Shown here: in pieces, positions 1-8,051 of the stretch
Position numbering within the stretch: the stretch's first letter is position 1
Layout: every line of letters begins with the position of its first letter
Assembly (NCBI RefSeq): GCF_017357245.1
Contig: NZ_CP071612.1
Coordinates: forward strand, 1,615,001-1,679,000
Direction: 5' to 3'
From: Rhizobium bangladeshense
GTDB taxonomy: Bacteria; Pseudomonadota; Alphaproteobacteria; Rhizobiales; Rhizobiaceae
DNA length: 64,000 nucleotides
Position numbers and translations under genes: made by a program
The notes under the pieces: model-generated
Told to the model about the DNA's origin: nothing
Seen by the model: only the letters and a program-made list of their open reading frames with translations
Databases searched by the model: none

Positions 1-50
1 ATTTCATTCGGCGGCGATCTGTCTTTTCATCAGGATCTGCTGGGACAGAT

Positions 51-78
51 GCCGCAACAACAGCGCAGTTGTTGCGGC
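51..78. repeat. Perfect 11-bp inverted repeat
   Basis: Arms at 51-61 and 68-78 are perfect reverse complements around a 6-base spacer. No T-run follows on either strand, so this is not a standard intrinsic terminator. The surrounding stretch 1-233, downstream of rpsI, holds no gene I can support: long plus-strand frames there are read-through shadows of rpsI and rplM. Confidence 0.6.
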
Positions 79-233
79 CTAGTTGTCTGCGGACTTGGTT
101 GTTCCCATTATGCGACCTTGGCTGCGGGTTCGCCCGTTCGCGAAGCGCTTTGCCGAATTTCTATCAGCAGAACCGGGATGCGGCAATGGCGGCTGGCGCA
201 GGCGATCCCAGGAGTTTCTTCAAACCAGCAAAC

Positions 234-258
234 AAAAAGGCCGGGTTTCCCCGGCCTT
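234..258 (-). terminator. Rho-independent terminator of rplM-rpsI
   Basis: Read on the minus strand, a perfect 7-bp stem GGCCGGG/CCCGGCC (239-245 with 250-256) closes a 4-base GAAA-type loop and runs directly into five T residues. It lies about 25 bases past the rpsI stop codon. Confidence 0.9.
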
Positions 259-282
259 CGTAATTCCGTCTGTCCGAAGCGA

Positions 283-750
283 TCAACGCTTGGAGAACTG
301 GAACGAACGGCGGGCCTTCGCCTTGCCGTACTTCTTGCGTTCGACGACGCGGCTGTCGCGGGTCAGGAAGCCGCCCTTCTTCAGCACCGAGCGCAGGCCC
401 GGTTCGAAGTAGGTCAGCGCCTTCGACAGGCCGTGGCGAACGGCGCCGGCCTGGCCGGACAGGCCGCCGCCGGCAACGGTTGCGACGATGTCGAACTGAC
501 CGTCACGGGCAGCCGCGACGATCGGCTGGCGCAGGATCATCTGCAGCACCGGACGGGCGAAATATTCCGCGAATTCCTTGCCGTTGATGATGATCTTGCC
601 GGAGCCCGGCTTGACCCAGACGCGGGCGACGGCGTTCTTGCGCTTGCCGGTGGCGTAGGAGCGGCCGAGCGAATCGACCTTGCGGACATGGGCCGGAGCA
701 GCAGCTTCGGAAGCCGTGCCGAGATCCTTCAGGGAGGAGAGGTCAGCCAT
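283..750 (-). CDS. rpsI: 30S ribosomal protein S9
   Basis: Ribosomal protein S9 of the small subunit. The C-terminal tail reaches the P-site tRNA. The 155-residue product has the S9 core ([14 protein letters not shown] near residue 32, then [14 protein letters not shown]) and ends in the basic SKR tail expected of the family. The N-terminal extension of about 30 residues is usual in alphaproteobacteria. It follows rplM with a 2-base gap, the standard L13-S9 operon order, so the two are surely cotranscribed and translationally linked. A terminator lies just downstream. Confidence 0.97.
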   Translation of the reverse strand: MADLSSLKDLGTASEAAAPAHVRKVDSLGRSYATGKRKNAVARVWVKPGSGKIIINGKEFAEYFARPVLQMILRQPIVAAARDGQFDIVATVAGGGLSGQAGAVRHGLSKALTYFEPGLRSVLKKGGFLTRDSRVVERKKYGKAKARRSFQFSKR

Positions 751-752
751 GA

Positions 753-1217
753 TCAGGCGCTCCTTACGTTCTTTTTGTTGAGCGCGGCGACGTCGAGGGC
801 GACCGGCTGCTGGGCTTCATGGGGATGGTTGGAGCCGGCGTAGACGCGCAGGTTCTTCATCTGGCGACGGCCGAGCGGGCCGCGCGGAACCATGCGTTCG
901 ACCGCCTTTTCGAGGACGCGCTCCGGGAAGCGGCCTTCGATGATCTGGCGTGCGGTGCGTTCCTTGATGCCGCCGGCATAACCGGTGTGCCAGTAGTAGA
1001 CCTTGTCGGAATACTTCTTGCCGGTGAAAACGACCTTGTCGGCATTGATTACGATGACGTTGTCGCCGTCGTCAACGTGAGGGGTGAAGGTTGCCTTGTG
1101 CTTGCCGCGCAGGCGCATAGCGATGATGGAAGCGAGACGGCCAACGACCAGCCCTTCGGCGTCGATGATCACCCACTTCTTCTCCACCTCTGCGGGCTTC
1201 TGGGAGAAGGTTGCCAT
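753..1217 (-). CDS. rplM: 50S ribosomal protein L13
   Basis: Ribosomal protein L13, an early-assembling large-subunit protein. The 154-residue product shows the family core: [16 protein letters not shown] near residue 15, [12 protein letters not shown] near 50, and [21 protein letters not shown] near 106. It is the first gene of the rplM-rpsI operon. The promoter is at 1340-1368 and the leader of about 115 bases contains hairpins that may regulate the operon (see the entry at 1300-1327). Confidence 0.97.
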   Translation of the reverse strand: MATFSQKPAEVEKKWVIIDAEGLVVGRLASIIAMRLRGKHKATFTPHVDDGDNVIVINADKVVFTGKKYSDKVYYWHTGYAGGIKERTARQIIEGRFPERVLEKAVERMVPRGPLGRRQMKNLRVYAGSNHPHEAQQPVALDVAALNKKNVRSA

Positions 1218-1299
1218 AGTGAATACTCTCTTTTGGGACCCTTGGCCCGAAGGCTGGAAGGGCGTTTCTTGTTGCTTGGATTGGCAAGCGCGAACGTGC

Positions 1300-1327
1300 C
1301 AAAAAGAAAGCAGCCCGGATAGGCTGC
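1300..1327 (-). promoter_or_regulatory. Terminator-like hairpin in rplM leader
   Basis: On the minus strand GCAGCC (1327-1322) pairs with GGCTGC (1315-1310) over a 6-base loop and is followed by the T-rich run TTTCTTTTT. The hairpin would be transcribed within the first 25 bases from the promoter at 1340-1368. A competing inverted repeat, TTGGCA/TGCCAA (1281-1286 with 1297-1302), overlaps the T-run. This is the geometry of an attenuator, but no family I can name matches it. Confidence 0.45.
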
Positions 1328-1339
1328 GTTCTGGCGCGG

Positions 1340-1368
1340 TGTATAAAGCGGATGTGACATAGGGTCAA
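1340..1368 (-). promoter_or_regulatory. Sigma70-type promoter of rplM
   Basis: On the minus strand the -35 box is TTGACC (1368-1363), then exactly 17 bases, then the -10 box TATACA (1345-1340). The expected start near 1333 leaves a leader of about 115 bases before rplM. The rest of the gap, 1369-1530, shows nothing else I can name. Confidence 0.8.
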
Positions 1369-1530
1369 TATCGGGCTCTGCGGTCGCTCAAAAAAAACTA
1401 AAAGGAAAACAATGAGTTACTAGTGTGGTGTTATCATACCTCAAATTTGTCGCTTGAAAATCTGCCGAATTTGACATTTTTCACGTCGGCCTGCCCCTTT
1501 CGGAGAGCGCGCTTTGGCCGAGGGCGACCG

Positions 1531-2409
1531 CTAATCTCCCAACGCACGCAGACATTTTATCACCTCCCGAAGGCCGCGTGTCAGATGTTTGTCGCGGCGA
1601 AGAACTATGCCGAGGCGGCGTGTCAGCTTCGGCTGCAGCGACGACGTCGTCAGGGGCCTGCCTCGGTCGCGCTTCACCGCCAGCCCCGGCAGGATCGACC
1701 AGCCGAGTCCGACCGCCACAAGCTCCTTGATTGCCTCGATACTGCCGAACTCCATCGCCGGTCGCATCCTGGTTTCCGGGGCGGCCAGCCACGCGTCGAT
1801 TGCCCGCCTCGTATTGCCGCCCTCATAGAGGAGCAGTGTCCTGTCGCGCATGAAGGCGGCGTCCGGTCCACCCTCGGGCACCGGGCTGCCCGCGGGGGCG
1901 ACGGCCAGCAATTCCTCCTCGTAGAAGGGTTCGATCTCCAGGTTCCGTCCCGATGCCGGCAGGGCCACGACGGCGATGTCGAGACTGTTGGCCTCCAGAT
2001 CGCGCAAAATATCGTCTGCATTGCCGATGGAGACGGTGATTTCGAGGCCGGGCATGGATTTCCGTGCGGCGGCGATGGCGCCGGGAAGCAGATGGATCGA
2101 GGCCGTGCCGCCGCTGCCGATGCGCACCCGTCCGCTGGCGCCATCCCTGTGGGGCATCATCGCTTCTTCCGCCGTGGCCGCTTCCTGAAGCAGACGCCTT
2201 GCATGAGAAAGCAGGTCGAGGCCCGCCGCCGTCGGTTGCGCCCGCCGTCCGACGCGCTCGATCAGCCTGACGCCGAGCCGCTGTTCGAGCCCTTTGATCT
2301 GCAGGCTCACGGCCGGTTGCGTCACGCCTTCCTTGTCGGCGGCGGCCGTAAAGCTTCCGAGATCGACGACATTGATGAAGGTTGCCAACTGATCGAGGTT
2401 AAGGGGCAT
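1531..2409 (-). CDS. LysR-family transcriptional regulator
   Basis: LysR-type DNA-binding regulator of unknown effector. The 292-residue product has the N-terminal winged helix-turn-helix (LATFINVVDLGSFTAAAD, then TQPAVSLQIKGLEQRLGVRL) and a substrate-binding-like C-terminal domain. I chose the ATG at 2409 because an AAGGA Shine-Dalgarno precedes it at good spacing and the protein then begins where the family begins; a frame extension up to 2499 lacks family similarity. It is divergent from the DUF1127 gene at 2503, with a 26-bp palindrome between them that is the likely autoregulatory and target operator. Confidence 0.88.
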   Translation of the reverse strand: MPLNLDQLATFINVVDLGSFTAAADKEGVTQPAVSLQIKGLEQRLGVRLIERVGRRAQPTAAGLDLLSHARRLLQEAATAEEAMMPHRDGASGRVRIGSGGTASIHLLPGAIAAARKSMPGLEITVSIGNADDILRDLEANSLDIAVVALPASGRNLEIEPFYEEELLAVAPAGSPVPEGGPDAAFMRDRTLLLYEGGNTRRAIDAWLAAPETRMRPAMEFGSIEAIKELVAVGLGWSILPGLAVKRDRGRPLTTSSLQPKLTRRLGIVLRRDKHLTRGLREVIKCLRALGD

Positions 2410-2421
2410 ACCAAAGAAATC

Positions 2422-2447
2422 CTTATGCATATCATAATATCCATAAG
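2422..2447. promoter_or_regulatory. 26-bp palindrome, likely LysR operator
   Basis: CTTATG (2422-2427) is mirrored by CATAAG (2442-2447), and the interior ATAT/ATAT is also symmetric: 11 of 13 base pairs match. The site is AT-rich in a GC-rich genome and sits in the divergent gap, 12 bases upstream of the LysR start. Its size and place fit a LysR-type operator. Confidence 0.65.
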
Positions 2448-2502
2448 CTTCTTTTGGCGCGCCTTCCAGCGCATCTTTCCTCCACCAGGAAAGGATCAAG
2501 AG

Positions 2503-2733
2503 ATGACTGTGGAATTTGGCGAAATCCTAGAGACACCGCGCGACGCCCTTCGGCTGAAACTTCGCGCGATGAGGCGCCTGGGCTGGTGGCTACTGGCGGC
2601 CATCGAGGGTCGGCTCGAAAAGCGTCGCAGCCGCCGTAGGCTCTCGGACCTCAGCGATGACGAACTTCGCGACATCGGTCTCACCCCTGCGCAGGTGAAA
2701 GCGGAGACGTCGAAATCATGGTTCTGGTTCTGA
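2503..2733 (+). CDS. DUF1127 small basic protein
   Basis: Small Arg-rich protein of 76 residues. The C-terminal half carries the DUF1127 signature, an amphipathic helix-turn-helix RRLSDLSDDELRDIGLTPAQ (about residues 46-65). Members of this family in Agrobacterium and Rhodobacter have been linked to RNA turnover and to phosphate or sRNA-related phenotypes; the exact role here is unknown. The start at 2503 has a good AGGAAAGG ribosome-binding site. It is divergent from the LysR gene and probably under its control. Confidence 0.8.
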   Translation: MTVEFGEILETPRDALRLKLRAMRRLGWWLLAAIEGRLEKRRSRRRLSDLSDDELRDIGLTPAQVKAETSKSWFWF

Positions 2734-2830
2734 CCCAGACGGCGGCGGGGCAGGGCAGGATCCTGCTCGAAATTGGCGGCGCCTTGTGGCAGAACGGCTA
2801 GATGGAAATCGAGCGCAGGGAGCACCCATC

Positions 2831-3658
2831 ATGGCCGAGATCGTATCCTTCCGAAAGGAAGCAGGCAAAACGGAGGGATTGTTGCTCCGCTCGTTGCACG
2901 ACGGCGTGCTGCGGCTCGTGCTTAACGACCCGCCCGCAAACGCGCTGTCGATCGCGCTTCTCGAAGCGCTGATGGCCGAGCTCGAAAAGGCGGAGGTGGA
3001 TTCGGATGTGCGCGTGGTTGTCATCGCCTCGACCGGCGCCGTCTTTTCCGCCGGCCATGACCTCAAGGAACTCACGGCCCATCGCGTCGACGAAGATCAG
3101 GGCGCCGCTTTCTTCGAGAAGAGCTTCCGGCTCTGCGCCGATTTGATGCTGAAGATTGCGCATCTGCCAAAACCTGTCATCGCCGAGGTCGATGGGCTTG
3201 CAACGGCTGCGGGCTGTCAGCTCGTCGCCTCCTGCGATCTGGCTATCTGCACCGACACTTCGACCTTCTGCACGCCGGGCGTCAATATCGGCCTGTTCTG
3301 TTCGACGCCGATGGTCGCCGTTTCCCGTGTCGCGCACCGCAAGCAGGCTATGGAGATGCTCTTGACCGGCGAAACGATCGACGCCTCGACCGCCAAGGAT
3401 TTCGGCCTCGTCAACCGGATCGTGCCGAAGCAATATCTGGCGCAGGTCGTTTCCAAGTATGCAGCCGTGATTGCCGGCAAATCGCCATTGATCCTGAAAA
3501 TCGGCAAGGAAGCGTTTTATCGCCAGCTCGAAATGCCGGTGGCGGCGGCCTATGACTACGCCTCCAGGGTTATGGTGGAGAACATGCTGACGCGGGATGC
3601 GCAGGAAGGGATCGGCGCCTTTCTCGGCAAACGCAAGCCGGAATGGAAGGGCGAATGA
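2831..3658 (+). CDS. Enoyl-CoA hydratase/isomerase family protein
   Basis: Crotonase-fold protein of 275 residues, with the CoA/oxyanion-hole motif FSAGHDLKEL near residue 73 and GLATAAGCQLVASCDLAI near 119. The general architecture is that of an enoyl-CoA hydratase, but the two catalytic glutamates of true hydratases seem to be replaced: Gln stands in GCQLVASCD, and no Glu is present in the TPGVNIGLF segment. This resembles the ECHDC3-like subgroup, so hydratase activity is doubtful. The ATG at 2831 follows an AGGGAG site. Its stop codon directly abuts the stop of the convergent transporter gene. Confidence 0.85.
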   Translation: MAEIVSFRKEAGKTEGLLLRSLHDGVLRLVLNDPPANALSIALLEALMAELEKAEVDSDVRVVVIASTGAVFSAGHDLKELTAHRVDEDQGAAFFEKSFRLCADLMLKIAHLPKPVIAEVDGLATAAGCQLVASCDLAICTDTSTFCTPGVNIGLFCSTPMVAVSRVAHRKQAMEMLLTGETIDASTAKDFGLVNRIVPKQYLAQVVSKYAAVIAGKSPLILKIGKEAFYRQLEMPVAAAYDYASRVMVENMLTRDAQEGIGAFLGKRKPEWKGE

Positions 3659-4495
3659 TCAGGCGAGTTTCAGAAACAGCACGCCCATCGCGATGACGAT
3701 GCCGGCGACGTAACGCCAGATACCTGCTTTTTCCTTGAATACCGCAACGGAGATTACCAGCGCAAAAAGGATCGAAGTTTCCCGTAGTGCGGCAACCGTC
3801 GCCACCGGCGCCTTCGTCATCGCCCAAAGTGCCAGTCCGTAGGATGCAATCGATCCCGCGCCGCCGATAAGACCACGCCACCAGTTGCGGCGAACGTGAC
3901 GCAGCACCATCAAGCTGCCGCGCTGGGACGCCGCCCACACAAACAACAGCATGGGCGGTAGCAGCGACATCCACAACGTATAAGAAACCGCATTGCCTGA
4001 AAGGCGCGCGCCGATGCCGTCGACATAGGTGTAGCAGGCGATGACGAAAGCATTGGCAATGGAGAAGGCGACCGCACGGCCGCTATTTCGCCGAGCCTCC
4101 AGGGCGAGCGTCAGGACGCCGGCTGAAATCGTCATGATACCGGCCAGAGCGGCGCCGGAAAGGTTTTCCCGCAGGACGACACCGCTTGTCGCAGCGACCA
4201 GCAACGGCGCGCAACCACGCATCAGCGGATAGACGAGGCCGATATCACCGGCTCGGTAGGCGGCGGCTACCAGCTGGAAATAGGCGAACTGCAGGATGGC
4301 CGAAGCGCCGATGAACGGCCAGGCAGCGCTTTGCGGCAATGGCAAAAATGCCAGAAACGGCAGAGCAGACACCGCGCCGCCGGCCGAAATCAGCGCCGCA
4401 TCAAGGGATTTATCACTTCCCGCTTTGACGATCGCATTCCATGTCGCATGCAGGAACGCACCGAACAGAACGAGCAGGATGACGTCGAGGGGCAA
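3659..4495 (-). CDS. EamA/DMT-family transporter
   Basis: Inner-membrane transporter of the drug/metabolite transporter superfamily, with about ten hydrophobic segments arranged as two EamA repeats. The first begins at LDVILLVLFGAFLHATWNAIVK and the second has the GLALWAMTKAPVATVAALRETSILFA segment. The substrate is unknown. The frame extends to an ATG at 4588, but the family normally starts right at the first membrane helix. I therefore favour the TTG at 4495 (278 residues); neither start has a strong ribosome-binding site. It is convergent with the crotonase gene, with no terminator between. Confidence 0.8.
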   Translation of the reverse strand: MPLDVILLVLFGAFLHATWNAIVKAGSDKSLDAALISAGGAVSALPFLAFLPLPQSAAWPFIGASAILQFAYFQLVAAAYRAGDIGLVYPLMRGCAPLLVAATSGVVLRENLSGAALAGIMTISAGVLTLALEARRNSGRAVAFSIANAFVIACYTYVDGIGARLSGNAVSYTLWMSLLPPMLLFVWAASQRGSLMVLRHVRRNWWRGLIGGAGSIASYGLALWAMTKAPVATVAALRETSILFALVISVAVFKEKAGIWRYVAGIVIAMGVLFLKLA

Positions 4496-4839
4496 TGGAT
4501 AAATCCGGTGCTGCGCGGAGGAAGGCAAGCGCTTCGTCCAACAGGGCAAACTTTTGGAAAGACAACTGGGATTTGCACGAAAATGCATTGCCGCGGGTGC
4601 GGATGCTTTCCGAGCTCCAATACCACCCTTTCAATACCCAGACAATGGCGGGGTCTGTCGACAATTTTTACGTGCGCGCGATATGCGTTCAATCCACGCG
4701 ATCTTCTCAACTATGAGATGTTTCTAATGGACGCGAGAACATAAAGTGATCTTGCAGTGAACATAACAAGAAAACAGACTGGGGGAATTCACGAGTGGAT
4801 CTTTCTATGTTGCTGAAATACAGATATTATTCTATAACT

Positions 4840-4868
4840 TTGACATACGTGAATTATAAAGCTTATGA
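4840..4868 (+). promoter_or_regulatory. Sigma70-like promoter in an AT-rich gap
   Basis: A consensus TTGACA (4840-4845), a 17-base spacer and TTATGA (4863-4868) lie in an unusually AT-rich stretch (about 4790-4900). The gap from 4496 to 5294 carries no conserved gene I recognise. A weak 68-residue frame starts at 4876 (MMDKSQRAIE) and ends at 5082, but the leader from this promoter would be almost nil. What this promoter drives is open. Confidence 0.45.
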
Positions 4869-5078
4869 TTGTATCATGATGGATAAATCGCAGCGCGCGA
4901 TTGAGCCGGAAACCTATTCGCAAACGCGAAACGCGTATGCAGCCTGCCGCAGCCACGGCGCAAAAATGTCAAAGCTGATGATGCGGAATGGAAAGCATCC
5001 CGTCAAGGTTGTCTATGCTTTGGCAGTTCAAAACGGGGCAGCGGGGATCGTCCTTTGCAGGGATATGCGTCCATTCCG

Positions 5079-5178
5079 CTAAGCGGTCGCGTCACAATAA
5101 CTACTGTTGCGGCGCGAGATCGCCAAGGCCGGCGTAGCGGCGAGCACAAGCATGAAGGGCAAGAGCAATTTTTCTCAT
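5079..5178 (-). pseudogene. Frameshifted remnant of a small secreted protein
   Basis: On the minus strand a good GAGGA site lies 7 bases before an ATG at 5178 that encodes MRKIALAL, the start of a signal peptide. The frame is then broken by one base. The continuation in the next frame reads MLVLAATPALAISRRNSS, a classic hydrophobic core plus an ALA cleavage site, and stops at 5079. The span is 100 bases, one more than a multiple of three. It resembles the front of the small rhizobial secreted proteins that begin AISR-N-S after cleavage, as far as I recall. The rest of the gene is missing. Confidence 0.45.
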
Positions 5179-5203
5179 TGAATCATCCTCAGGGCCATTC
5201 AAC

Positions 5204-5212
5204 TGCTATATA
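5204..5212 (+). promoter_or_regulatory. Possible extended -10 promoter
   Basis: TGCTATATA is an extended -10 element (TG-N-TATATA) about 82 bases before the CoA-binding protein gene. No good -35 box is seen, which is compatible with an extended -10 promoter. Confidence 0.3.
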
Positions 5213-5294
5213 CGCAAAACATGTGCAGCCGGTTTAACCGAAATGCGAAAAATGCCGGCGGGCTCAAAGGCATTCCCGGAATGGAGAAACGGAA

Positions 5295-5723
5295 ATGGAT
5301 CACGACGTCTACACGGATGATTATCTCGCCGGAATCCTGCAGTCGGTAAAGACCATCGCGTTGACTGGTGCCTCGCCCAATCCGGCCAGACCGAGCAACG
5401 GCGTCATGGGTTATCTGTTGTCGCGCGGCTACGAGGTCATACCCGTCAATCCGGGGCAGGCGGGCAAACAGATCCAGGGCCGCACCGTCTATGCCCGGCT
5501 TGCCGACGTTCCGGTGCCGATTGATATGGTCGACGTCTTTCGCGCCTCCGAATATCTCGATGGTATCGTCGAGGAGGCGTTGGCGCTGAGGCCGTTGCCG
5601 AAGGTCATCTGGGCTCAGCTTGGCGTCCGCGACGATGCCGCGGCGGCAAAGGCGGAGGTTGCCGGCATCAAAGTGGTTATGAACCGCTGCCCGGCGATCG
5701 AATATCCCCGTCTCATTGCCTGA
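5295..5723 (+). CDS. CoA-binding protein, YccU type
   Basis: Stand-alone CoA-binding Rossmann domain of 142 residues, like the CoA-binding half of succinyl-CoA synthetase alpha. KTIALTGASPNPARPSNGVM near residue 19 supplies the nucleotide loop, GYEVIPVNPG follows, and MNRCPAIEYPRL near 128 closes the domain. These proteins are usually of unknown physiological role. The start is supported by a purine-rich GGAGAAACGGA site. It lies 117 bases before the O-acetylhomoserine sulfhydrylase gene in the same orientation, and this pairing is common in Rhizobiales. Confidence 0.88.
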   Translation: MDHDVYTDDYLAGILQSVKTIALTGASPNPARPSNGVMGYLLSRGYEVIPVNPGQAGKQIQGRTVYARLADVPVPIDMVDVFRASEYLDGIVEEALALRPLPKVIWAQLGVRDDAAAAKAEVAGIKVVMNRCPAIEYPRLIA

Positions 5724-5840
5724 GCAGGGCTGCGCTGAGACGGATTTTCCACCGAACGCCCAAGGCTTGAAACGGATCGCGGTTAACTTTCGCTGCCGGC
5801 AGGCTATGATCCTGCCCGTCAGCAATAATTGGAGGGCGAG

Positions 5841-7124
5841 ATGGCCAAGAATGATCCTGGATTCAACACCTTGGCGGTCCACGCGGGCGCACAGCCCGAC
5901 CCGGCGACCGGCGCGCGGGTAACGCCGATTTATCAGACGACCGCTTTCGTCTTCAACGATTCCGATCATGCCGCCGCCCTATTTGGCTTGCAGGCGTTCG
6001 GCAACATCTACACCCGCATTATGAACCCGACGCAGGCCGTGCTGGAGGAGCGCGTCGCCGCGCTCGAAGGCGGCACGGCAGCCCTTGCCGTCGCCTCCGG
6101 CCACGCGGCGCAGATGATCGTCTTTCACACCATCATGCGCCCAGGAGAAAATTTCATCGCCGCCCGCAAGCTCTATGGGGGCTCGATTAATCAGTTCGGC
6201 CATGCTTTCGAGAATTTCGGCTGGCAGGTGCGTTGGGCCGATTCCGCCGATCCGGCGAGCTTCGAGAGCCAGATCGACGACAAGACTCGCGGCATCTTTA
6301 TCGAGAGCCTTGCCAATCCGGGCGGTACCTTCGTCGATATCGCCGCGATTGCCGACGTCGCGCATCGCAATGGCCTGCCGCTGATCGTCGACAACACGAT
6401 GGCAACACCCTATCTCATCCGTCCGATCGAACACGGCGCCGATATCGTCGTGCATTCGCTGACGAAATTCCTCGGCGGCCATGGCAATTCCATGGGGGGC
6501 CTCATCGTCGACGGCGGCACCTTCGACTGGTCGAAGTCAGGCAATTATCCGATGCTCTCGAGCCCGCGGCCGGAATATAACGGCATGGTGCTGCACGCGA
6601 CATTCGGTAATTTCGCCTTCGCGATCGCTGCCCGCGTTCTCGGCCTGCGCGACCTCGGGCCGGCGATCTCGCCCTTCAATGCCTTTCTCATCCTAACCGG
6701 TATCGAAACACTGCCTCTCAGGATGCAGCGCCACAGCGACAATGCCATCGCCGTGGCGAGATGGCTGAAGGCGCACAGCAAGATCGCCTGGGTGAATTAT
6801 GCCGGCCTTGAAGACGATCCGAACCATGCCCTGCAGCAGCGCTATTCGCCCAGGGGCGCAGGCTCCGTCTTCACCTTCGGCGTCCAGGGCGGTTATGAGG
6901 CCGGCAAGACGCTGGTCGAAGGACTTGAACTCTTCTCCCACCTTGCCAATATCGGCGACACCCGCTCGCTCGTCATCCATCCGGCCTCGACAACGCATCG
7001 GCAGTTGAACGACGAGCAGAAGATTGCCGCCGGTGCCGGACCCGACGTGGTGCGCCTTTCCGTCGGGATCGAAGACGTCAAGGACATCATCGCCGATCTC
7101 GAGCAGGCGCTCTCGAGGATCTGA
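5841..7124 (+). CDS. metY: O-acetylhomoserine sulfhydrylase (PLP enzyme)
   Basis: O-acetylhomoserine aminocarboxypropyltransferase, making homocysteine from O-acetylhomoserine and sulfide in methionine biosynthesis; PLP-dependent, Cys/Met-metabolism family, cytoplasmic. The 427-residue product shows [19 protein letters not shown] at the front, a PLP-phosphate region [12 protein letters not shown] near 85, the aspartate region [12 protein letters not shown] near 180, and the Schiff-base lysine in [15 protein letters not shown] near 206. I start at the ATG at 5841 because GGAGGG precedes it by the right distance. The leader has a GGCAGG/CCTGCC hairpin at 5798-5816, but I see no SAM riboswitch. 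Confidence 0.92.
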   Translation: MAKNDPGFNTLAVHAGAQPDPATGARVTPIYQTTAFVFNDSDHAAALFGLQAFGNIYTRIMNPTQAVLEERVAALEGGTAALAVASGHAAQMIVFHTIMRPGENFIAARKLYGGSINQFGHAFENFGWQVRWADSADPASFESQIDDKTRGIFIESLANPGGTFVDIAAIADVAHRNGLPLIVDNTMATPYLIRPIEHGADIVVHSLTKFLGGHGNSMGGLIVDGGTFDWSKSGNYPMLSSPRPEYNGMVLHATFGNFAFAIAARVLGLRDLGPAISPFNAFLILTGIETLPLRMQRHSDNAIAVARWLKAHSKIAWVNYAGLEDDPNHALQQRYSPRGAGSVFTFGVQGGYEAGKTLVEGLELFSHLANIGDTRSLVIHPASTTHRQLNDEQKIAAGAGPDVVRLSVGIEDVKDIIADLEQALSRI

Positions 7125-7200
7125 TGTAGTTCGTCACGTATATCTGACTCGTACGTCAGCACCTTTGACAACTTTTTTGAGCAGGTTGTATTGAGTCGAC

Positions 7201-7235
7201 CGCCGAGGAGCCCTGAAAACAGGGCGCTTTCGGCG
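7201..7235. terminator. Hairpin after metY
   Basis: An outer stem CGCCGA/TCGGCG (7201-7206 with 7230-7235) encloses a perfect GCCCTG-AAAA-CAGGGC hairpin (7210-7225). No T-run follows, so terminator activity is only likely, not certain. The rest of the 422-base gap before the copper cluster (7125-7546) holds no gene or mobile-element end that I can recognise. Confidence 0.4.
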
Positions 7236-7546
7236 CTCGAACTTTGAAAAAGCGGCATTTTAAATTTGTGGTGCTCGAAGGCCGTTTGTTAACCCCTTGC
7301 CGCGCGACAGCGGTCGCGGGATGGCGGGCCCGGAAGCCCAATTCAGGGGGGCGAGGGAGAGGGCCGGGTCCTACACTGGCTTGGCGACCGGCCTGAGCTC
7401 TCTCAAATAGCCATCCATTCCAAGAAGAAAAAGGTGGGATGTATGCCTCTGTAAGCCTTCTCACTATGACGGATGGAGGTTAACGCAACGTTCAATCTTT
7501 CGTGTGCCACTTGCCCGAGGCGAAAACCGCGTGCCAGAATAGTCGT

Positions 7547-7948
7547 ATGAGGGTCATCTTCGTGTTCCAGCGCATGCTTGGCGTGCTCGCAATGCTCGGG
7601 GTCGTGTTTGGCCCGGTGAGCATCGGCGTTGCCGAAAGCGCGATGGCCGCTTCGGCTAGTATGTCGGTGTCGAACTCGATGCCCGATATGCACATGTCTG
7701 CGGCTGAAACGGAAACGGCAGGGGCGGCGGACGACATGCCGTGCTGCCCCAAAGCCCAGCCCGTTGCGCCTGACTGCCAGAAGAATTGCCCGTTGGCGCT
7801 GATCTGCGCCTCAATGGTCTTTGTCCATCCTCTGCAGCTGCCGTCTGGCGATTTGGCGCTCCCTCTGGCCATCTCCTTCCGCGTTTCCCGCGATGCCAGC
7901 TTGGCATCGGCTGTCCCGGAGCCGCCCGCCCGACCCCCAAGAGCCTGA
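7547..7948 (+). CDS. Secreted Met/Cys/His-rich protein, copper cluster
   Basis: A 133-residue exported protein at the head of the copper cluster. A signal peptide or membrane anchor covers about residues 1-33 (hydrophobic MLGVLAMLGVVFGPVSIGVA). It is followed by a metal-ligand-rich stretch with SMPDMHMS, DMPCCPK and CQKNCPLALIC, then a low-complexity tail. I do not recognise a named family; the composition and context suggest a periplasmic Cu(I)/Ag(I)-binding protein. The start at 7547 has only a weak ribosome-binding site; a GTG at 7502 in the same frame is the alternative. Confidence 0.7.
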   Translation: MRVIFVFQRMLGVLAMLGVVFGPVSIGVAESAMAASASMSVSNSMPDMHMSAAETETAGAADDMPCCPKAQPVAPDCQKNCPLALICASMVFVHPLQLPSGDLALPLAISFRVSRDASLASAVPEPPARPPRA

Positions 7949-8051
7949 CTATATCGACAATTGCGAAACGCTGACGCTGGTTCCACGACGCGTTCGGCAA
8001 CCATTGTTCGCGGCATGCCTATGGCTTTCCGCAAAATAGATGTAGTCAAAC

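Noticed and set aside
49..843. 264-residue plus-strand frame over rpsI
   Set aside because: It is antisense to an obvious ribosomal protein gene, with no family resemblance and no ribosome-binding site; a shadow of high-GC codon use. The same applies to the long antisense frames over lon, nuoD, nuoG and dnaE.
1281..1302. RpoN-type -24/-12 promoter (TGGCAC on the minus strand)
   Set aside because: The distance between TGGCAC and TTGC is 8 bases instead of 5, and the place inside the rplM leader makes no sense.
5724..5840. Possible SAM-II riboswitch before the O-acetylhomoserine sulfhydrylase gene
   Set aside because: SAM-II elements are common before met genes in this group, but the conserved pseudoknot segments (for example the GCTAAA-type 3' strand) are not present; only a plain GGCAGG/CCTGCC hairpin is seen.
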